This document shows, in pieces, positions 11,289 to 23,954 of a stretch of 64,000 nt of DNA. Where the stretch lies: NCBI GenBank assembly GCA_946811185.2, contig OX328096.1:69005345-69069344 (forward strand), read 5' to 3'. This stretch comes from Hippopus hippopus (taxonomy: Eukaryota; Mollusca; Bivalvia; Cardiida; Cardiidae). Under the pieces are notes generated by a model. That model saw nothing but the letters and a program-made list of their open reading frames with translations, did no database searches and was not told the origin of the DNA. Each line of letters begins with the position of its first letter. Positions within the stretch are counted from its first letter, which is position 1. A program made the translations under genes and the position numbers.

Positions 11289-13659
11289 AGCTCCACTGGC
11301 CAAAGGCCAGCAAGCTTATGTCCTGGCCCTGTGTCAGCCGTGCATGCATGTGCATTAATTAACATTTATTTCAAACATCTCTGAAACTACCCTTCCAATT
11401 TTGACCAAGGTTCACAGAAATAATTCTGCCATGGTCCTCTTTAGTATTTCTAGAAAGAATTTGATTCCTGGTAAAACTGTGGTTGCCATGGCAACAAAAC
11501 TGAAAAAAATATTGGAAATCTTTGAAAATCTTTTTATCAAAAACCATAAGGCCTAGGGCTACCAAATTTAGCATGTAGCTTCCTGTAATGGACCTCTATT
11601 AAATTTCTTCAAATTGTAGGTCTGGGGTCAAAATTGACACTGCCCCGGGGGTCACAAGTTTAACATGGGCTTATATAGTAAAAACTTCAACAATCTTCTG
11701 GTTCTAAACCATATGGCCAAGGGCTACCAAAATCAGCATGTAGCTTTATCTGTTGGACCTCTAGTTAGATTCTCCAAGATACATGAATAGGTCTGGGGCC
11801 AAAATTGGTGCTGTCCTGGGAGTAACAAGTTTTACATAGGGTTACATGGGGAAAACTTTAAAAGTCTTCCTGTTTCTAAGCGTAAGGCTAGGGTGACCAA
11901 ATTTGGCACATAGCTGCATTTAGTGGATCTCTTATGAATTTGATAATAATTTAGCCCTTGAATCGAAATAAACCCCACCTCCCATATTCTAATGAGGAAA
12001 CTGAGAACCTTGTTGTTAATGACCATAATTATGGCCTAGACCTCTATTATTTTGTATATGGCTGTACCTTGAAGACTTCTAGCAGGATTCAAGTAATTAT
12101 AGCTCATAATTACAGGTCATAATTGTAATTACCGCATTGTCTCTTTGTTAATGCACCCCGGAGGCATTAGAGGCATTACATTTTCCAAAAAGGGGGGGAT
12201 GACTAACAGAGGTAAAATGATACAGGATTTTCAGAGGAAGTCGATAACATTACTATTCCGGTTTTAGTCAGTACCAACTGCGAAGTGATTGCCATTTGAG
12301 AAACCCGCTGTATTAATGCAGAATATCAATTTTACTGCTAATTATGATTCTGTTGGACTTCAAATAGTGCTCCTTCACAATTAATGTGAGACATCGGTCT
12401 TTGGTACTTTCAATTTCTTAGTCACAATAAAGTCCACCTGAATAAAAAACCTGTTTGTAAAATAAAAGTAAATTTCATTTTTACCATCTAAAAATATGGC
12501 GATTATTATGACTTTCACGATATGTAAAGGTGCAGTTCGCAAAAGTTCCAGTCAATGGCAGAAAAAAGAATTCTGAAACTAGAACAGATCCTACCATGCT
12601 ACATTATCTGTTTGGTTACATCGATGATCGCGGACGATTAGCCGACTTTTCGTCGTAAATGTCCATAGTGACGTGATAGTGACGTAAACACCATGTGATC
12701 ATTCAAGGCTTCGAAACAAACCCTTCATTCACTTGATCATTTTGTCCACATTCTAGGCTTGAAAAACATTAGTTTATCGACATCGTAAACAGAAACGACG
12801 ACACAGGCTGATCATCGCTTATTCATTTATCATCAATACAGGAAGAGTTTACAACAACTAAATAAGAAAACAGGTTCAGAATGAGCAATCTTACTCTCCG
12901 ATGACATAATATTTGAATTGTAAACAATAGTCCTGTTTACTGCACCATAGCACTAATGAGATGCAGTATTATCATGTGACGTTCTCGAAGACCTAGTTAT
13001 AATATACACGAACGATAACGAAGGTTGTCTCGATCAATGTCATCCCTGAAATCGACAGGCTTCTCCATGCATTTTCGAACACGTATATCATGGCAACCAA
13101 TGCAGTAACTGACACATTCGAGTTTTCTCCGATCTTATATATGTGTGTAGTGATGGGTTATCCAATATATTTTCGAGTTATAAACAGTGAAAATTACCTC
13201 TTTTTGACTTCAGTGGGGCTTTAAAGCTTTTTCAAGTTAGTTGACAATTTTTTTTGTTATTGAAAGTTAATAACATTATCAGAAGTGAACCTCTATATTC
13301 GTATAGTCAAGTGTTAATGACATTATGAAGTAATCATTAATTTGTAATTAATTAGGATTATGTAGATGCCATTAGTTTAATATAGCCGATTTTTTTCAAC
13401 TGAAGCGATGCAAGCCCATTTTTGGTGAGAAAAAAGCTGGGGAGCATTTATTAGGGGAGGAACGATAATAAGAGACATTACAGTACGGGCCAAAAATGGA
13501 CTAGCCCAAGGGTCACAACTTTCACATGGGCTTTTATAGAGAAAAGCTCATAGTCCTCCTGTTCAAAAGTCTAGAACTGTGATGTATGTTTGGTTTATAC
13601 TTACTCGTATTAGCCAAGGGAGTGATACAGGGCCATCATGACCCCTCTTGTTTGTGTTT
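11289..13659 (+). repeat. Long dispersed repeat starting AGCTCCACTGGCC, with internal periodicity
   Basis: It begins TTTAGCTCCACTGGCCAAAGG and ends GCCATCATGACCCCTCTTG. Inside is a block seen at least three times at 130-170-bp spacing, of type GGTCTGGGGCCAAAATTG then ACATGGGCTT. A segment at about 12030-13480 lacks that pattern and may be an insertion. The ends match the design of the repeat at 16939-20030. It has no coding capacity. Confidence 0.55.
12178..12500 (+). repeat. Block shared with the element at 1547-2704
   Basis: The order of words matches 2150-2490: TTTTCCAAAAAGG, GAGGAAGTCGATAACATTAC, CCGGTTTTAGTCA, CCGCTGTATTAAT and TGTTGGACTTC. It is diverged but co-linear over about 320 bp. 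Confidence 0.6.
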
Positions 13660-13738
13660 TGTACATATTTATCCAGAAACATGTTTGGGTATTGGTGTGT
13701 GTATGTAAAGGGGTGTGGGGGATAAATATGGTAGAAAA

Positions 13739-13850
13739 CAGATACATGTAATTGGGTAGAAAACATTGTGGGAAATGGAGAAAATGTTGCTTTCCAGCAT
13801 TTTCTCCTTTTTCTACAATGTTTTTAAAAGTCTTCCTCAGGGTTCTTAAG
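13739..13850 (-). mobile_element. hpM1 fragment (palindromic core)
   Basis: Core with GAAAACATTGTGGGAAATGG and CTTCCTCAGGGTTCTTAA. Both outer ends are missing. Confidence 0.65.
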
Positions 13851-13959
13851 ACTATAAAAAGACAGGGCCATTACTTTGATTAGTTATAGATGGATCCTGA
13901 TCAGTTCTGGATAGGGTTTGAACCCATAAACTCTCTCATGGTAACTAGTTTACAAGCTG

Positions 13960-14321
13960 TTAAGGATAGGGCATTCTAATGAGATTTTTGTAACATTGCC
14001 TGTGGTGTCCGTGGTTGTGAGGTAGAGCGTCGGCCTCGTAACCATAAGGTCCCGAGTTCCCAGGAAGCAGAATCGAGAGAGATTAGTATAAGTTGTAAGA
14101 ACTTGGTTCTCAATCGATGTAAAATAAATATGTTTAAAGTAAGTTTCATCACCAAAATCATACGGAATTGACTAATCCTCGGGTGATCTATAATCCATGC
14201 AGGGATGCAGCGTCTATCGGCCGACCAGTTACAGATTACCCAAGACTAAGCTGAATAAGTACGTTTTTTTGGCAATGAAAGGCGACGTTACATGAATCCC
14301 ATTAGGGTGCCCTATCCTTAA
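13960..14321. mobile_element. TTAA-flanked TIR element, family T3
   Basis: TTAA at both ends, then GGATAGGGCATTCTAATG at the left and CATTAGGGTGCCCTATCC at the right, about 25 bp of good inverted match. A deleted type C SINE lies inside. The TTAA target recalls piggyBac, but these ends do not begin CCC. Confidence 0.6.
14007..14140 (+). mobile_element. Type C SINE with internal deletion
   Basis: The head GAGGTAGAGCGTCGGCCTCG runs directly from GGTCCCGAGTT into CCCAGGAAGCAGAATCGA, skipping about 75 bases present in the copy at 9967. Confidence 0.65.
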
Positions 14322-16236
14322 AGAGGACATGTATAATGATAAGTTCAGAAATTACGCTTCATGCTGTTCAAATCAAACTGTCAAGGTCTAATACTAGTAG
14401 TGCTTGCAACGTTGTCTGCGCATGTCATATTCTTTGAAGATTCGAGCTGTCTGCTGTGACGCATCACCCATCCCCGCATACTTGGGAAAAGTAGCACTTA
14501 TACTGAAGCTTTTACCCAAGCCTACAGCCCTGGGCTGTTTTAATAATAAATGGCTTGTGCATAGGTTACATGCTAGCTGATCATAGCTGAATGAATCGCA
14601 CCAGAAAGCCTTTTATTGAGTAAAGGTTTATTTCATTTCAAAGTAGCGCTTGTTTTGAAAAGTAGTCCGGTTCTGTACCCAGAATGCCCAAATTAGATAG
14701 AGGTGTATTTGTAGAATGCCATCTAGTGGGAGATAATGGTGCATGCAAAGGAAGAAAATGTAGTACCGTTACAAAAGCGCCCTCCCTAATAGTAGCTCCC
14801 CCCCCCTCCCTCCGAAAACTCTTAAATTATGATAGCCAAATGTACATCACTTGATTAAAATGACAATGTTTGAAGAATTTGATGAATATTTCCTCTAATT
14901 TGATTAATATTTCCTCTTAACAATCACTAAAACACAAAGAAATACATGTACTGTACAAAATTGGACAGACTTTTTGCTAAGCAAATTGGGTACAAAATAA
15001 AGGCTTCCCATCTATGTTTTGCATAGCTCCCAGGAGCTTTATTAGGAGAAATACGGTGTATATTCAGCAGCACATGTACTCATTTTACCTACAAGTTGAA
15101 CCCTTTATCTCATGAGCTGGAGTGTTAGTGATGCTGAGACAAAATCCTTTTGAAAACATGTGGGGTAGTAAGGGAAAAATCCCTTTCCCACCTTTTTTTC
15201 TACTCATTTTAACATAAACCTTATGATTTTAGTGACTTGGTTTTTAGTCAATCTGCATTTTATAAATATGCTTTTAATTTGGACCAGCATAACATTTTTG
15301 TCATCTTATTACAGATTCAAACTTCAATTCTTCTGCTGCTGGTTGCTTTGGAAAACAACATGAAAAAGGATCAATTGTTTTGTGAAAGTAGCAACGCTTG
15401 CTCCTTTTTCCACAATGTATAACATACTTATTTCATATATTGAAAAACAATATTTTACTATTGTGTCAATTTTTTGTCAGTTGTGTTAGGTTTTGTAAAA
15501 CAAAAGAGTTATGGGTAAGTCACACATATTGGTATGAAATTGGAGCATATTTGATCTTTTTATTGATCTCCTCATTCAACAGAATAAACATGTTGATCGC
15601 AGTAAGTATTTGACCATTACATTTATTGACACTTCTTTCTGTCTATTTACCAACCAATTCATATAAATCATGGTAGATTTCTTCAATATTTTCTATTTAA
15701 TACCTTTCATATTTCTTTTCTTCAATCAGACAGGGTGACTGTGTGCCTTTTGTACTTGTGTATGGAAAAGAATATTCTTTTTATTGTTGTGTAAACTGGA
15801 TTCAAAGTCCTATTGACCATGATAGTTTTATTATAAACACATTTTCTTTTTTTTACTGATTGGTATAAAATCATTCCTGCCTGGGTCCAAATATTTGATG
15901 TTCCTGATAAATAATTCTAAATCCTAGATTCATTTGTATACAATTTTTTGTCCAGGTCTATACTTGCCAGTGTGGCTGAAGGTGTATACCAGTATATAAG
16001 TATGTCACTGAAAGGTATAAATTAATGCAGTTAAACGTGAGACACATTATTGAACAGTTTTATGGTACACAGAGTTCACCGGTATTAATTTTTTTTTTCA
16101 GGACTTGGACATTATTGGAAAACTTACATTGCAGGTAGATATTTATTGATACTCTCTTTTGTCATTATTTGAAGATTATATGTACATGTATATACATTTT
16201 GGTAAATACATGTAGGTAAATTTTATGCTGACACTA
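14322..16236. other. No gene; faint hpM1 traces
   Basis: A C/T run lies at about 14797-14814. Weak hpM1 remnants lie near 15140-15215 (CCTTTTGAAAACATG ... CCCTTTCCCACC) and 15390-15420. Nothing else recognised. Confidence 0.4.
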
Positions 16237-16395
16237 CCAAGCTACAAAATTTTAGACTTGTCCAATTTGAAAGCATCTGCAGAAGAGAAATTAAATGTGG
16301 ATTGAATGCTTACCAGCTTTTTCTCCTTTTCCTACAATGTTTTCAAAAGCCACCTTCCTCAGGGCCATTTGAAATAGAATTTTGTATTAAAGTGG
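16237..16395 (-). mobile_element. hpM1 copy, left palindrome arm deleted
   Basis: Reads ACAAAATTTTAGACTTGTCC through TTCTCCTTTTCCTACAATG to CTTCCTCAGGGCC. One arm of the central palindrome is lost. Confidence 0.7.
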
Positions 16396-16669
16396 TATTG
16401 TTAATTAAAGCAAGTGCTCCATTGATACTGGAACATAACTATGGGAATGTCTGATTTGATAAATATTAAAAAAAATTTAAAGATGAATAATTTAAAACTA
16501 CATCAGATTTACCGGTAGATGTTTTAAAGTTATTCATTATTCATAGATTCAGACATTATGAAGAAATATATAAACACATACAGCATTTGCTATAGAATTA
16601 GATTGGTTGACTTCATTTTATTTGGAGCTTGCAGGGTTTGGTGATGTGAAATGTTCTGATAGATTTATT

Positions 16670-16938
16670 AACTTTTTGTCAGACAGCAAAGTTCTAGGCT
16701 GGTTTATATTTAGAACACCTGCAGACGACAAAGCAAAATTTGGCTCAAATGATGGAAAATGTCTTTTGAAGGGTAAACATCAAACATACTGAAAACATAG
16801 CGATTGAAAGGAAAAAGTTTTTTGCAGTGGCACCCTTTTTTATCCCTTCACCACACAGTCCCAAGCTTTAACGACCCGGGGGGAAAAAGGTTTTGAAAAC
16901 ATTGTGGAAAAAAGGAGGAAATCCTGATTACAAGCATT
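16670..16938. mobile_element. hpM1 fragments, one truncated by the next repeat
   Basis: 16670-16795 carries GCAGACGACAAAGC and GGCTCAAATGATGG in - orientation. 16838-16938 is a + orientation copy cut in mid-palindrome where the AGCTCACCTGAGC repeat begins. Confidence 0.6.
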
Positions 16939-19900
16939 TTTAGCTCACCTGAGCACGAAGTGCTCTGGGTGAGCTATTGTGATCGGTCATCGTCCGTCCA
17001 TCCGTCCGTCAGTCCGTCCGCCCATCCGTCCGTCCGTTAACAATTTCTTTAAAAATCTTCTCCTCCAAAACCAGATGGCCAATCTTGATAAAACTTGGCA
17101 GGAATGTTCCTTGGATGAAGCTCTACAAAATTTGTTAAAAGAATTTAATTCCATCAAAAACTCTGGTTGCCATGGCAACAAAATGGCTAAAAAAATGGAA
17201 AAAATCTTTAAAAATCTTCTTGTGACAAACCATAAGGCCGAGAGCATTCATATTTTGTATGAAGCATCATTGGGTGACCCTTTACCAAAATTGTTAAAAT
17301 TATTCCCCTAGGGTCATATTTGGGCTTTGCCCAGGCGCACCCTATTTTACATAAGAACAAAGAAGGAAATCTTTAAAAAATCTTCGGACAAACCATAATG
17401 GCTAGAGCATTCATATTTGGTTTGTAGCATTATCTGATGATCCTCTACCAAAATTGTGAAAATTATATTTCTGTGGTCATATTTGGGCTCTGCCAGGGCG
17501 CACCCTATTTTACATGGAAACAAAGATGGAAATCTTTTAAAATCTTCTTGTGACAAACCATAAGGGCTAGAGCATTCATATTTTGCATGTAGCATCATCT
17601 AGTGACCCTTTATAAAATTTGTTAAAATTATCCCCTTGGGGTCATATTTGGGCTCTGCCCGGGCGCACACTATTTTACATAGAATTAAAGAAGAAAATCT
17701 TTTAAAATCTTCTTGTGACAAACCATAAGGGCTAGAGCATTCATATTTTGCATGTAGCATCATCTGGTGACTCTTTATAAAAATTGTTAAAATTATCTCG
17801 TTGGGGTCATATTTGGGCTCTGCTTGGGTGCACCCAATTTTACATAGAAACAAAGAAGGAAATCTTTTAAAACTCTCGTTCTGACAAATCATAAGGGCTA
17901 GAGCATTCTTAATTTGTATGTAACATCATCTTCAGACTTTCTACTAAAACTTTAAAAATTGACCCTTTGGGTGGAGTTTGAGCTCTGCCCAGGTGCACCC
18001 TATTTAACATTGAAAAGGAAGAAAATTACATGTGACAAGTGAGAGACTAAAACTTTCATGTTTTGTTTGTAGCAAAGTTTTGGTGACCCTCTGCCAAAAG
18101 TTGTTAGAGTAATTCTTATTGGGGTCACATTATGGCTTTCCTCCCCTCCCCCAGGTATGCCTTATCAAAAAAGAATGGCTTCTGGCTTTCCATCACACGA
18201 AAAAGAACCATCTGGGAAGTGAAAAAAGTATTGCTTCTGGTCAGGTCACACTGAGCAGCATGCTTAGACTGACGAGGGTCGAAACTTTTTGCTCTTGGCA
18301 TAATTTCTAGAAAATAGAATGGTCACATTACCATACTTTATCGAACAACCTTAAATTTTGTCAACTGGTATTGTTAAACTTCATCACAAGCAACATGCAT
18401 CTTGTTTGTACCATATTTCTCTTAATAAAAGCTACCTCTAACAGTAGCTCCTCATGCAACATTAGCTTAAAAAACCTCTCGATCATGGTAATTCGTAATA
18501 CATCAATTGATTGAAATGATCTTTATTTAAAATTTATGATCATTTCCTTAATATTGATCTAACATAGCATTTACTGCCATTTAGTAGGAGAAATACGGTA
18601 TAACATTAGTTTCAACTTTCTTGATAGTTCATGTTAATGATTGAAATGTTATAATCATGCATCTGATATCTTAGCAAACTACACTACAAAGGTAGTGCAG
18701 TTCACAGGCACCACTTTTGAAATAATTCTAATATTATCATTAAAAGATGGATATATACATGTACATCAATACAATAAAACAAGGTATCAAACTAAATCCA
18801 AAATATAATAACTCCTTTGCACAATTATTAGTAATTGTGACATTCTCTATATGTTGAATTGAACTGTTTTTTCCTTACATTGTTTATTTGATACTTTTTC
18901 TTTCCATTGATGCTACAATCAGAAAAAAGCACCTGAATATTAAAAGAATAACATTGGTATAAACGCTGAAAATACATGTTTTTGATACCTAGCTAAAATT
19001 TCCAAAGAATTTGCTTTGTTCACCTTATTTCATAATATAACAATTACACAAAAATCAGTCTTAAAAACTTTAAACAAATAAAATTTGCAATTACTTTCTT
19101 CAAATTGATTCAAGTCTGAATAAATGAAAAATGAAATAAGGGTTATATATATTTTTACCTCTTCAAACAACCATTATTATTATTACCTGAATGGCCAATC
19201 AAAAAACAAAGATTTACATTTAGCCCTATTTAATTGCCATTTTGCATAGGGTTTGGCCAAAGCTATCTCAGCCAAAACTTTAAACCTCTATCTTAATCAT
19301 CATCCGATTTTTCAGCATTGAAATATCATAGATAAATGACTTACCAATCATGTTAAGCTTTGGTTACAGTTGGATACCTTGTCTTATAATTTTTTTGTAA
19401 ATGGCAAAACTATCACATTATATACAACAACTGCCTGTGTTGCAAATGATAAAAGATGCCTATACACTGTTTACCAACTTACAACAATTAATAGTATTGC
19501 ATTAGTTGTACTAATCCTTCAAGTTGGAAATTCACTTGGAAAAATAAAGCAAAGCCTATCATGAAGTCATGTTTTTTATTGGTTAGGCTGTTTTCAAAGA
19601 AAATCTGAGGTATTGCTAAAGCCTTGGCATCCACGTTGTTGGCGTTCTCGGCGTAGGCACCCGCATGCGGTGCTCTTGTGTCTCGTATGCCCCCACATTG
19701 ATGGATTCAGAGCATTATATCAGTCCAATTATCCAAAACTTAAAATTATGTCTCCCCACTCTTGTTTTTGGCAGCACAGTCTGTCTGTCTCTCTGTTCAT
19801 CTGCTTTTCCGATTCCAGATGAAATCTCTGAATATGTTAGGATGATTTTGATATAATTTCATACATTTGTTCAGTATAACCTACCGGCAGTTGTGTAAAA

Positions 19901-20030
19901 AACCAAAAATTTTATCGGCTCAAAACCAGGGTATGCCTTATTTGAAAAGAATAGCCTGCCCTTGATAAACCATATAAGTTACAAATATACTCAGGTGAGC
20001 GACATAGGACCATCATGGTCCTCTTGTTTT
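16939..20030 (+). repeat. Long dispersed repeat starting AGCTCACCTGAGC
   Basis: It starts AGCTCACCTGAGCACGAAG with a small dyad, then a CCGTCCGT-rich stretch (16986-17038). It includes a tandem array (17180-18010) and ends CAGGTGAGCGACATAGGACC ... GTCCTCTTG. A 5' fragment of the same family is at 62110-62190. The part 18010-19960 has no recognised content and may include other insertions. Non-coding. Confidence 0.6.
17180..18010 (+). repeat. Tandem array, unit about 165 bp, five units
   Basis: The block (A)CCATAAGGGCTAGAGCATTC recurs at 17229, 17392, 17557, 17722 and 17888. Each unit also has GGGGTCATATTTGGGCTCTG and CACCCTATTTTACAT. Units differ by scattered substitutions. Confidence 0.85.
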
Positions 20031-20380
20031 TGCTTTTTCCCACAATATTTTATATCCATTCAAAGACAAATTCCTGCATATCAAACAGGTCTAATTTGTT
20101 ATCTGGACACTTCTTCAATTTGGACAACTTTAGATTTTATTGTATGGTAAAGAGTTAACTCTTTACTACGTAATCTAGAGTTTTAACAACCCTAAAGAAG
20201 AAGGCTTTTGAAAACATGGTGGGAAAAGGCTGAAATGCTGATAACCAGCATTTTCTCCCATTCCCACAATGTTATCTACCCTATCTAAGACAGCAGTTAT
20301 CTTTTGAGCTACAACTATTTTGTCATCTCCAAATATTTTCAATTTGTTGAGTCCAAAATTTTTTCATTTGGTAAATAGGT
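20031..20380 (+). mobile_element. hpM1 half copy followed by a full copy sharing a TTAA
   Basis: 20031-20158 is the right half only (CCCACAATATTTTA to GGTAAAGAGTTAA). The full copy starts at the same TTAA (20155) and ends CATTTGGTAAATAGG. Confidence 0.8.
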
Positions 20381-20438
20381 ACACTGCAAAATGAAAAATG
20401 TTGTCTGCAGAAAGTATTCATGTAAATACATGTAGTAG

Positions 20439-20667
20439 CTAACTCTTTACCAAACGACAAAATTCTAGACTTCTCCAAATTGAAAGCATTTGCAGACGAC
20501 ACATCTAACATGGCTGAAGTGGTGCATTTTACCCTTTATAGTGTTAAAAACACTGTGGGAAAAGGAGAAAATGCTGGTTACCAGCATTTTCTCCTTTTCC
20601 AACAATGTTTTCTAAAGGCTTCTTCCTCAGGGTCGTTAAAACTTGAGACTGTTTGGTAAAGGGTTGA
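20439..20667 (-). mobile_element. hpM1 copy
   Basis: Starts CTAACTCTTTACCAAACGAC and ends GTTTGGTAAAGGGTTGA. Central palindrome present with centre GGTTACC. Confidence 0.88.
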
Positions 20668-20949
20668 CTAGTTATTGTTGTTCACAGCTAGATTTCATTA
20701 TTTTCATTGACCCTCAATATGCCATGCATTATGTCATTTTGAAATCAACAAACTGGAATGTATACCAAGAAAAGTTATCATATTCTATACATTTGTAATT
20801 CAAAATACATTTTCTAATGTTTTTATGGGTCATAATGGATAGAAACTTGATTTGGTGTACAAGAATTTGTATGTATATCATTTGAAAAAGATTTTTAAAT
20901 GTCTTGGAATTTGGTGTTGGTTCTGTTTTGTCATCTGAAAATTTTTAAC

Positions 20950-21290
20950 TATACCCCCCACAACGAAGTGGAGAGGGGTATACTGGAATCGCCATGGCTG
21001 TCCGTCCGTCTATCCGTAGACACAAATTTGTCCGGCGAAAAAAATACTCTGACAGTTTTTCAGGTACTGAACTCAAATTTACACACAGTGTTCCTGTATA
21101 TATGAAGTTGTGCATGTGCAATTTCCATGACCCTGCTGCGATTTGTTGCAGAATTATCTCCCCTTGAACTTTTTTCAACTCTTCCTTTTGTACTAAACCA
21201 TTCTACATTCTGTGACAAAGACCTGTTTTGTGACAAGGAGCTGGTGGGGGATATGATCACGTTTAGTGATAGCTCTAGTTCTTTCAGCCC
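20950..21290 (+). repeat. Dispersed repeat starting ATACCCCCCACAACGAAG, truncated
   Basis: A short dyad (CTATACCCCCC ... GGGGTATACTGG) is followed by GTCCGTCCGTC, the same starting style as the repeat at 16939. The 3' limit is unclear. Confidence 0.45.
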
Positions 21291-21374
21291 TAAAATTTTC
21301 TTAGCTGGGTAAAGATTTTTTTTGAATTCTGTATAAAGTGTGTTATGCAAGAGTGCTATTCATCCGTTAGTTAA

Positions 21375-21603
21375 TTAACTCTTCACCACACAAGAAAATT
21401 TTAGACTGGTCCAAATTGAAAGCATTTGTAGACGACAATTTCAATGTGCCTCAAATAATTGAATTTGATTCTGAAAGGTTAGAAAACATTGTGGGAAAAG
21501 GAGAAAATGCTGGTAACCAGCATTTTCTCCTTTTCCCACAATGTTTTCAAAAGGCTTCTTTCTTTCGGTCGTTAAAAGTTGGGATTGTGTGATAAAATGT
21601 TAA
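21375..21603 (-). mobile_element. hpM1 copy, TTAA at both ends
   Basis: TTAACTCTTCACCACAC at the left, GTGTGATAAAATGTTAA at the right. The 67-nt core at about 21482-21548 is perfect, but its centre is GGTAACC, opposite to most - copies. A degraded copy follows at 21610-21790. Confidence 0.9.
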
Positions 21604-22249
21604 ATAACAAATACGTCAGTCCTTTACCGGAAGACAACTGTATGAAGTGGTCCATATTAAAAGCATTAATATTTGCAACAGACTGTACAGTGTGATACAA
21701 AAGAAAGGATTTGTCTGGTAAAAGGGTTGAAAACTTTGTTAGAAAAGGAGATTTTGCCGGTCATCAACATTTTGTTGTGTCACAGGTTTCCGTACCCTGA
21801 TACGGAGGCTTGCTCCATGTTATTTTTTTATTGTGTCTCCGCAAGGAGTGGACAAACAATAAAAAAATAACATTCAGAGCTCCCCTTCAGATCAAAAGTA
21901 GCTAGGGCTTTGGCTTCTTTTGCACCGATCAGTTTTTCATGTCTTTTAATTTTTGGATAGGTATTTCCGTACAGTTTGACAACAGTTTGTCAATAAGGGT
22001 AACAAGTAACTTTAAAACCTGTTACTTTACAAAAGATAAGCAGATAATGGCTTTTTTTGTCCATGTATTTTCCTACGTGAGGTCTCTCATGTAACTAAAA
22101 TTTATTTCGTGGATTTCATTCTATGACATGATTTACACTGAAAGGGTCAAAGGAAATGTTACGTTAGTCATTTTATATTGATTGTTCCTATCAATTCCTT
22201 TCAACACAATCACATGTTCTATCCATAAATGCCTGTGTGAAAGTTTTGA

Positions 22250-22585
22250 CCCCAGGCTGAGGCCATTTTTTACCATAGAGCTATGACTGTTACTTGAATC
22301 CTTGTAGAGGTCCACCATTCAACCAAGGTGCCTAAACAAGCTTCTATATCAGCCTATGTAAAACTTGTGACTAAAGTGTGGGTCAGAGCCAATTTTTACC
22401 CACAGGCTATAATTTGAAGAATCTTTGTAGAGGTCTATTTGATAAATAAACCGGTATATGTACACACAAAATTTGGAAGCCTAATGCCATAATTATGGTT
22501 AAGAACGAGAACATTTCTAGAGTTTTAAACCCCATGTAAAACTTGTGACTGCCTGGGTGGGACCACATTTGACCCCAGAGCTATT
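22250..22585 (-). repeat. Remnant of the 11289-type repeat, reversed
   Basis: Contains TGTAGAGGTCC, CCTATGTAAAACTTGTGACT and CCCATGTAAAACTTGTGACT, the reverse of words in 11289-12030. No ends preserved. Confidence 0.5.
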
Positions 22586-22639
22586 TTTTTTAAAGAGGCC
22601 CTTATACTCATTTTCAGCCAGTTTTAACTCATTTTGTCT

Positions 22640-23060
22640 TTATTTTATCAAACTATAGTCATCCTTATATCTTCATGCCAAATATTGAGCCTGACGGTTG
22701 CAAGGTTGCTTAGATTACGGTCGATAGAAAATGCATTTGGCTGAGTTGCGGCCTTCCATGTAAACAGACTCGTCGTTTCCGGTTTTTGAATCGAAGATTT
22801 CGATATATCCGTTATACACTCGGGTAGATTCGTATGAAGATCATGCATTCTGTCACGTGACTATATTTGGCCTTCGCCCTGCGTCTAATGAGGTAAACAA
22901 AGGAAAATGGACGCTTCTCTGTTGCAGCCTCGATTTTCAGACGGAGGTCGCGGCCTATATGCAAATTACACCGCATCCGACTCTAGGCGGAAACCAACGG
23001 TAAATTTCCGTGACCCACCGTCATTGTTTACAGCTTCAATCGTCGGCCAGTTTTCTTCTG
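22640..23060. other. CpG-richer unique stretch with a palindromic E-box
   Basis: CpG is locally frequent. GTCACGTGAC, a full palindrome containing CACGTG, lies near 22853-22862. A short open frame begins at 22907 but shows no recognisable domain. It could be a promoter or an unrecognised old repeat. Confidence 0.3.
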
Positions 23061-23411
23061 ACCAATGTTCGGTTTCTAATACAAATCTCCATGTTTCTTT
23101 TTTTCAATTACACCATATATGTCAGTAATTTATCCATGTTTACAGAAAGGACTGATTTCTGTACCATTCTAAATTGTTTGAAATTTAACAGCATTTTTGC
23201 TCACTGGCTGTAGACGGACATCTTTAACTGTCTTGGCAGAGGTTTATTTTGAATCAAGAACTTGGTCCAAAATTTAGGTCACTATTTCATTATTTTTTGA
23301 GTATCAAACCCATGGTTGTTAGACTTGAGCTTCTAATATTGAATTAGATTCTCTTAATTCATAAGAAATATTGAAGAACTGAACAACAAAAACTAGCTTA
23401 CATGTTATTTA

Positions 23412-23725
23412 TTGATTAATTGTATGGTTTTTGATGCCATTTTCAACATTATTTCAGTTACATTGCGACAGCCAGTAGGTACACCTATCCATGCTTTCTG
23501 GAGTTTTTTCTTTTTTACAGAGCTCTGCAATATTTTTCCCAACCTACTGGCTGCTTTTCCACATTACCATTGTCAAAACAATAATCAGTGCCTGTGGTGA
23601 AAGGGAAATGAAACCTGTTGCAATCGCCATCATCAGTCTTCGGTAAGAAATTCTCTGAGCTGGGAGAGTTGAGCAAATGGTCTCAAGCCCTGTATGCTGC
23701 TGATTGCGCCACAGGGACTTGGCTC
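23412..23725 (-). mobile_element. tRNA-headed SINE, type B
   Basis: Runs backwards from a decayed head (GCGCCACAGGGACTTGG) to a tail complement at 23412 (GATTAATTGTATGGTTTTTG). The middle matches 34100-34403. Confidence 0.65.
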
Positions 23726-23954
23726 ACGATACGTTAGAAGAACAAGGAACATTTTTGATAAATGTGTTTATTTATCTTGTATTTGGAATGAAGTGTTGAA
23801 AATTTACAAAACAAACAACTTTTTAATTAAAGGAAAATAAACAAAAATTTCGTCTTGATGTCCAATGCAGAATAGAAAGACTGGCACTCTTAATCAACTG
23901 ATAAAATCTTAAGTTAATCGAATATTGATTAAGTGACATTGATATTCTATAAAG

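Noticed and set aside
17347..17892. Two - strand frames of 83 and 97 codons with repeated amino-acid blocks
   Set aside because: They are read across the 165-bp tandem array; the apparent protein repeat is only the DNA repeat.
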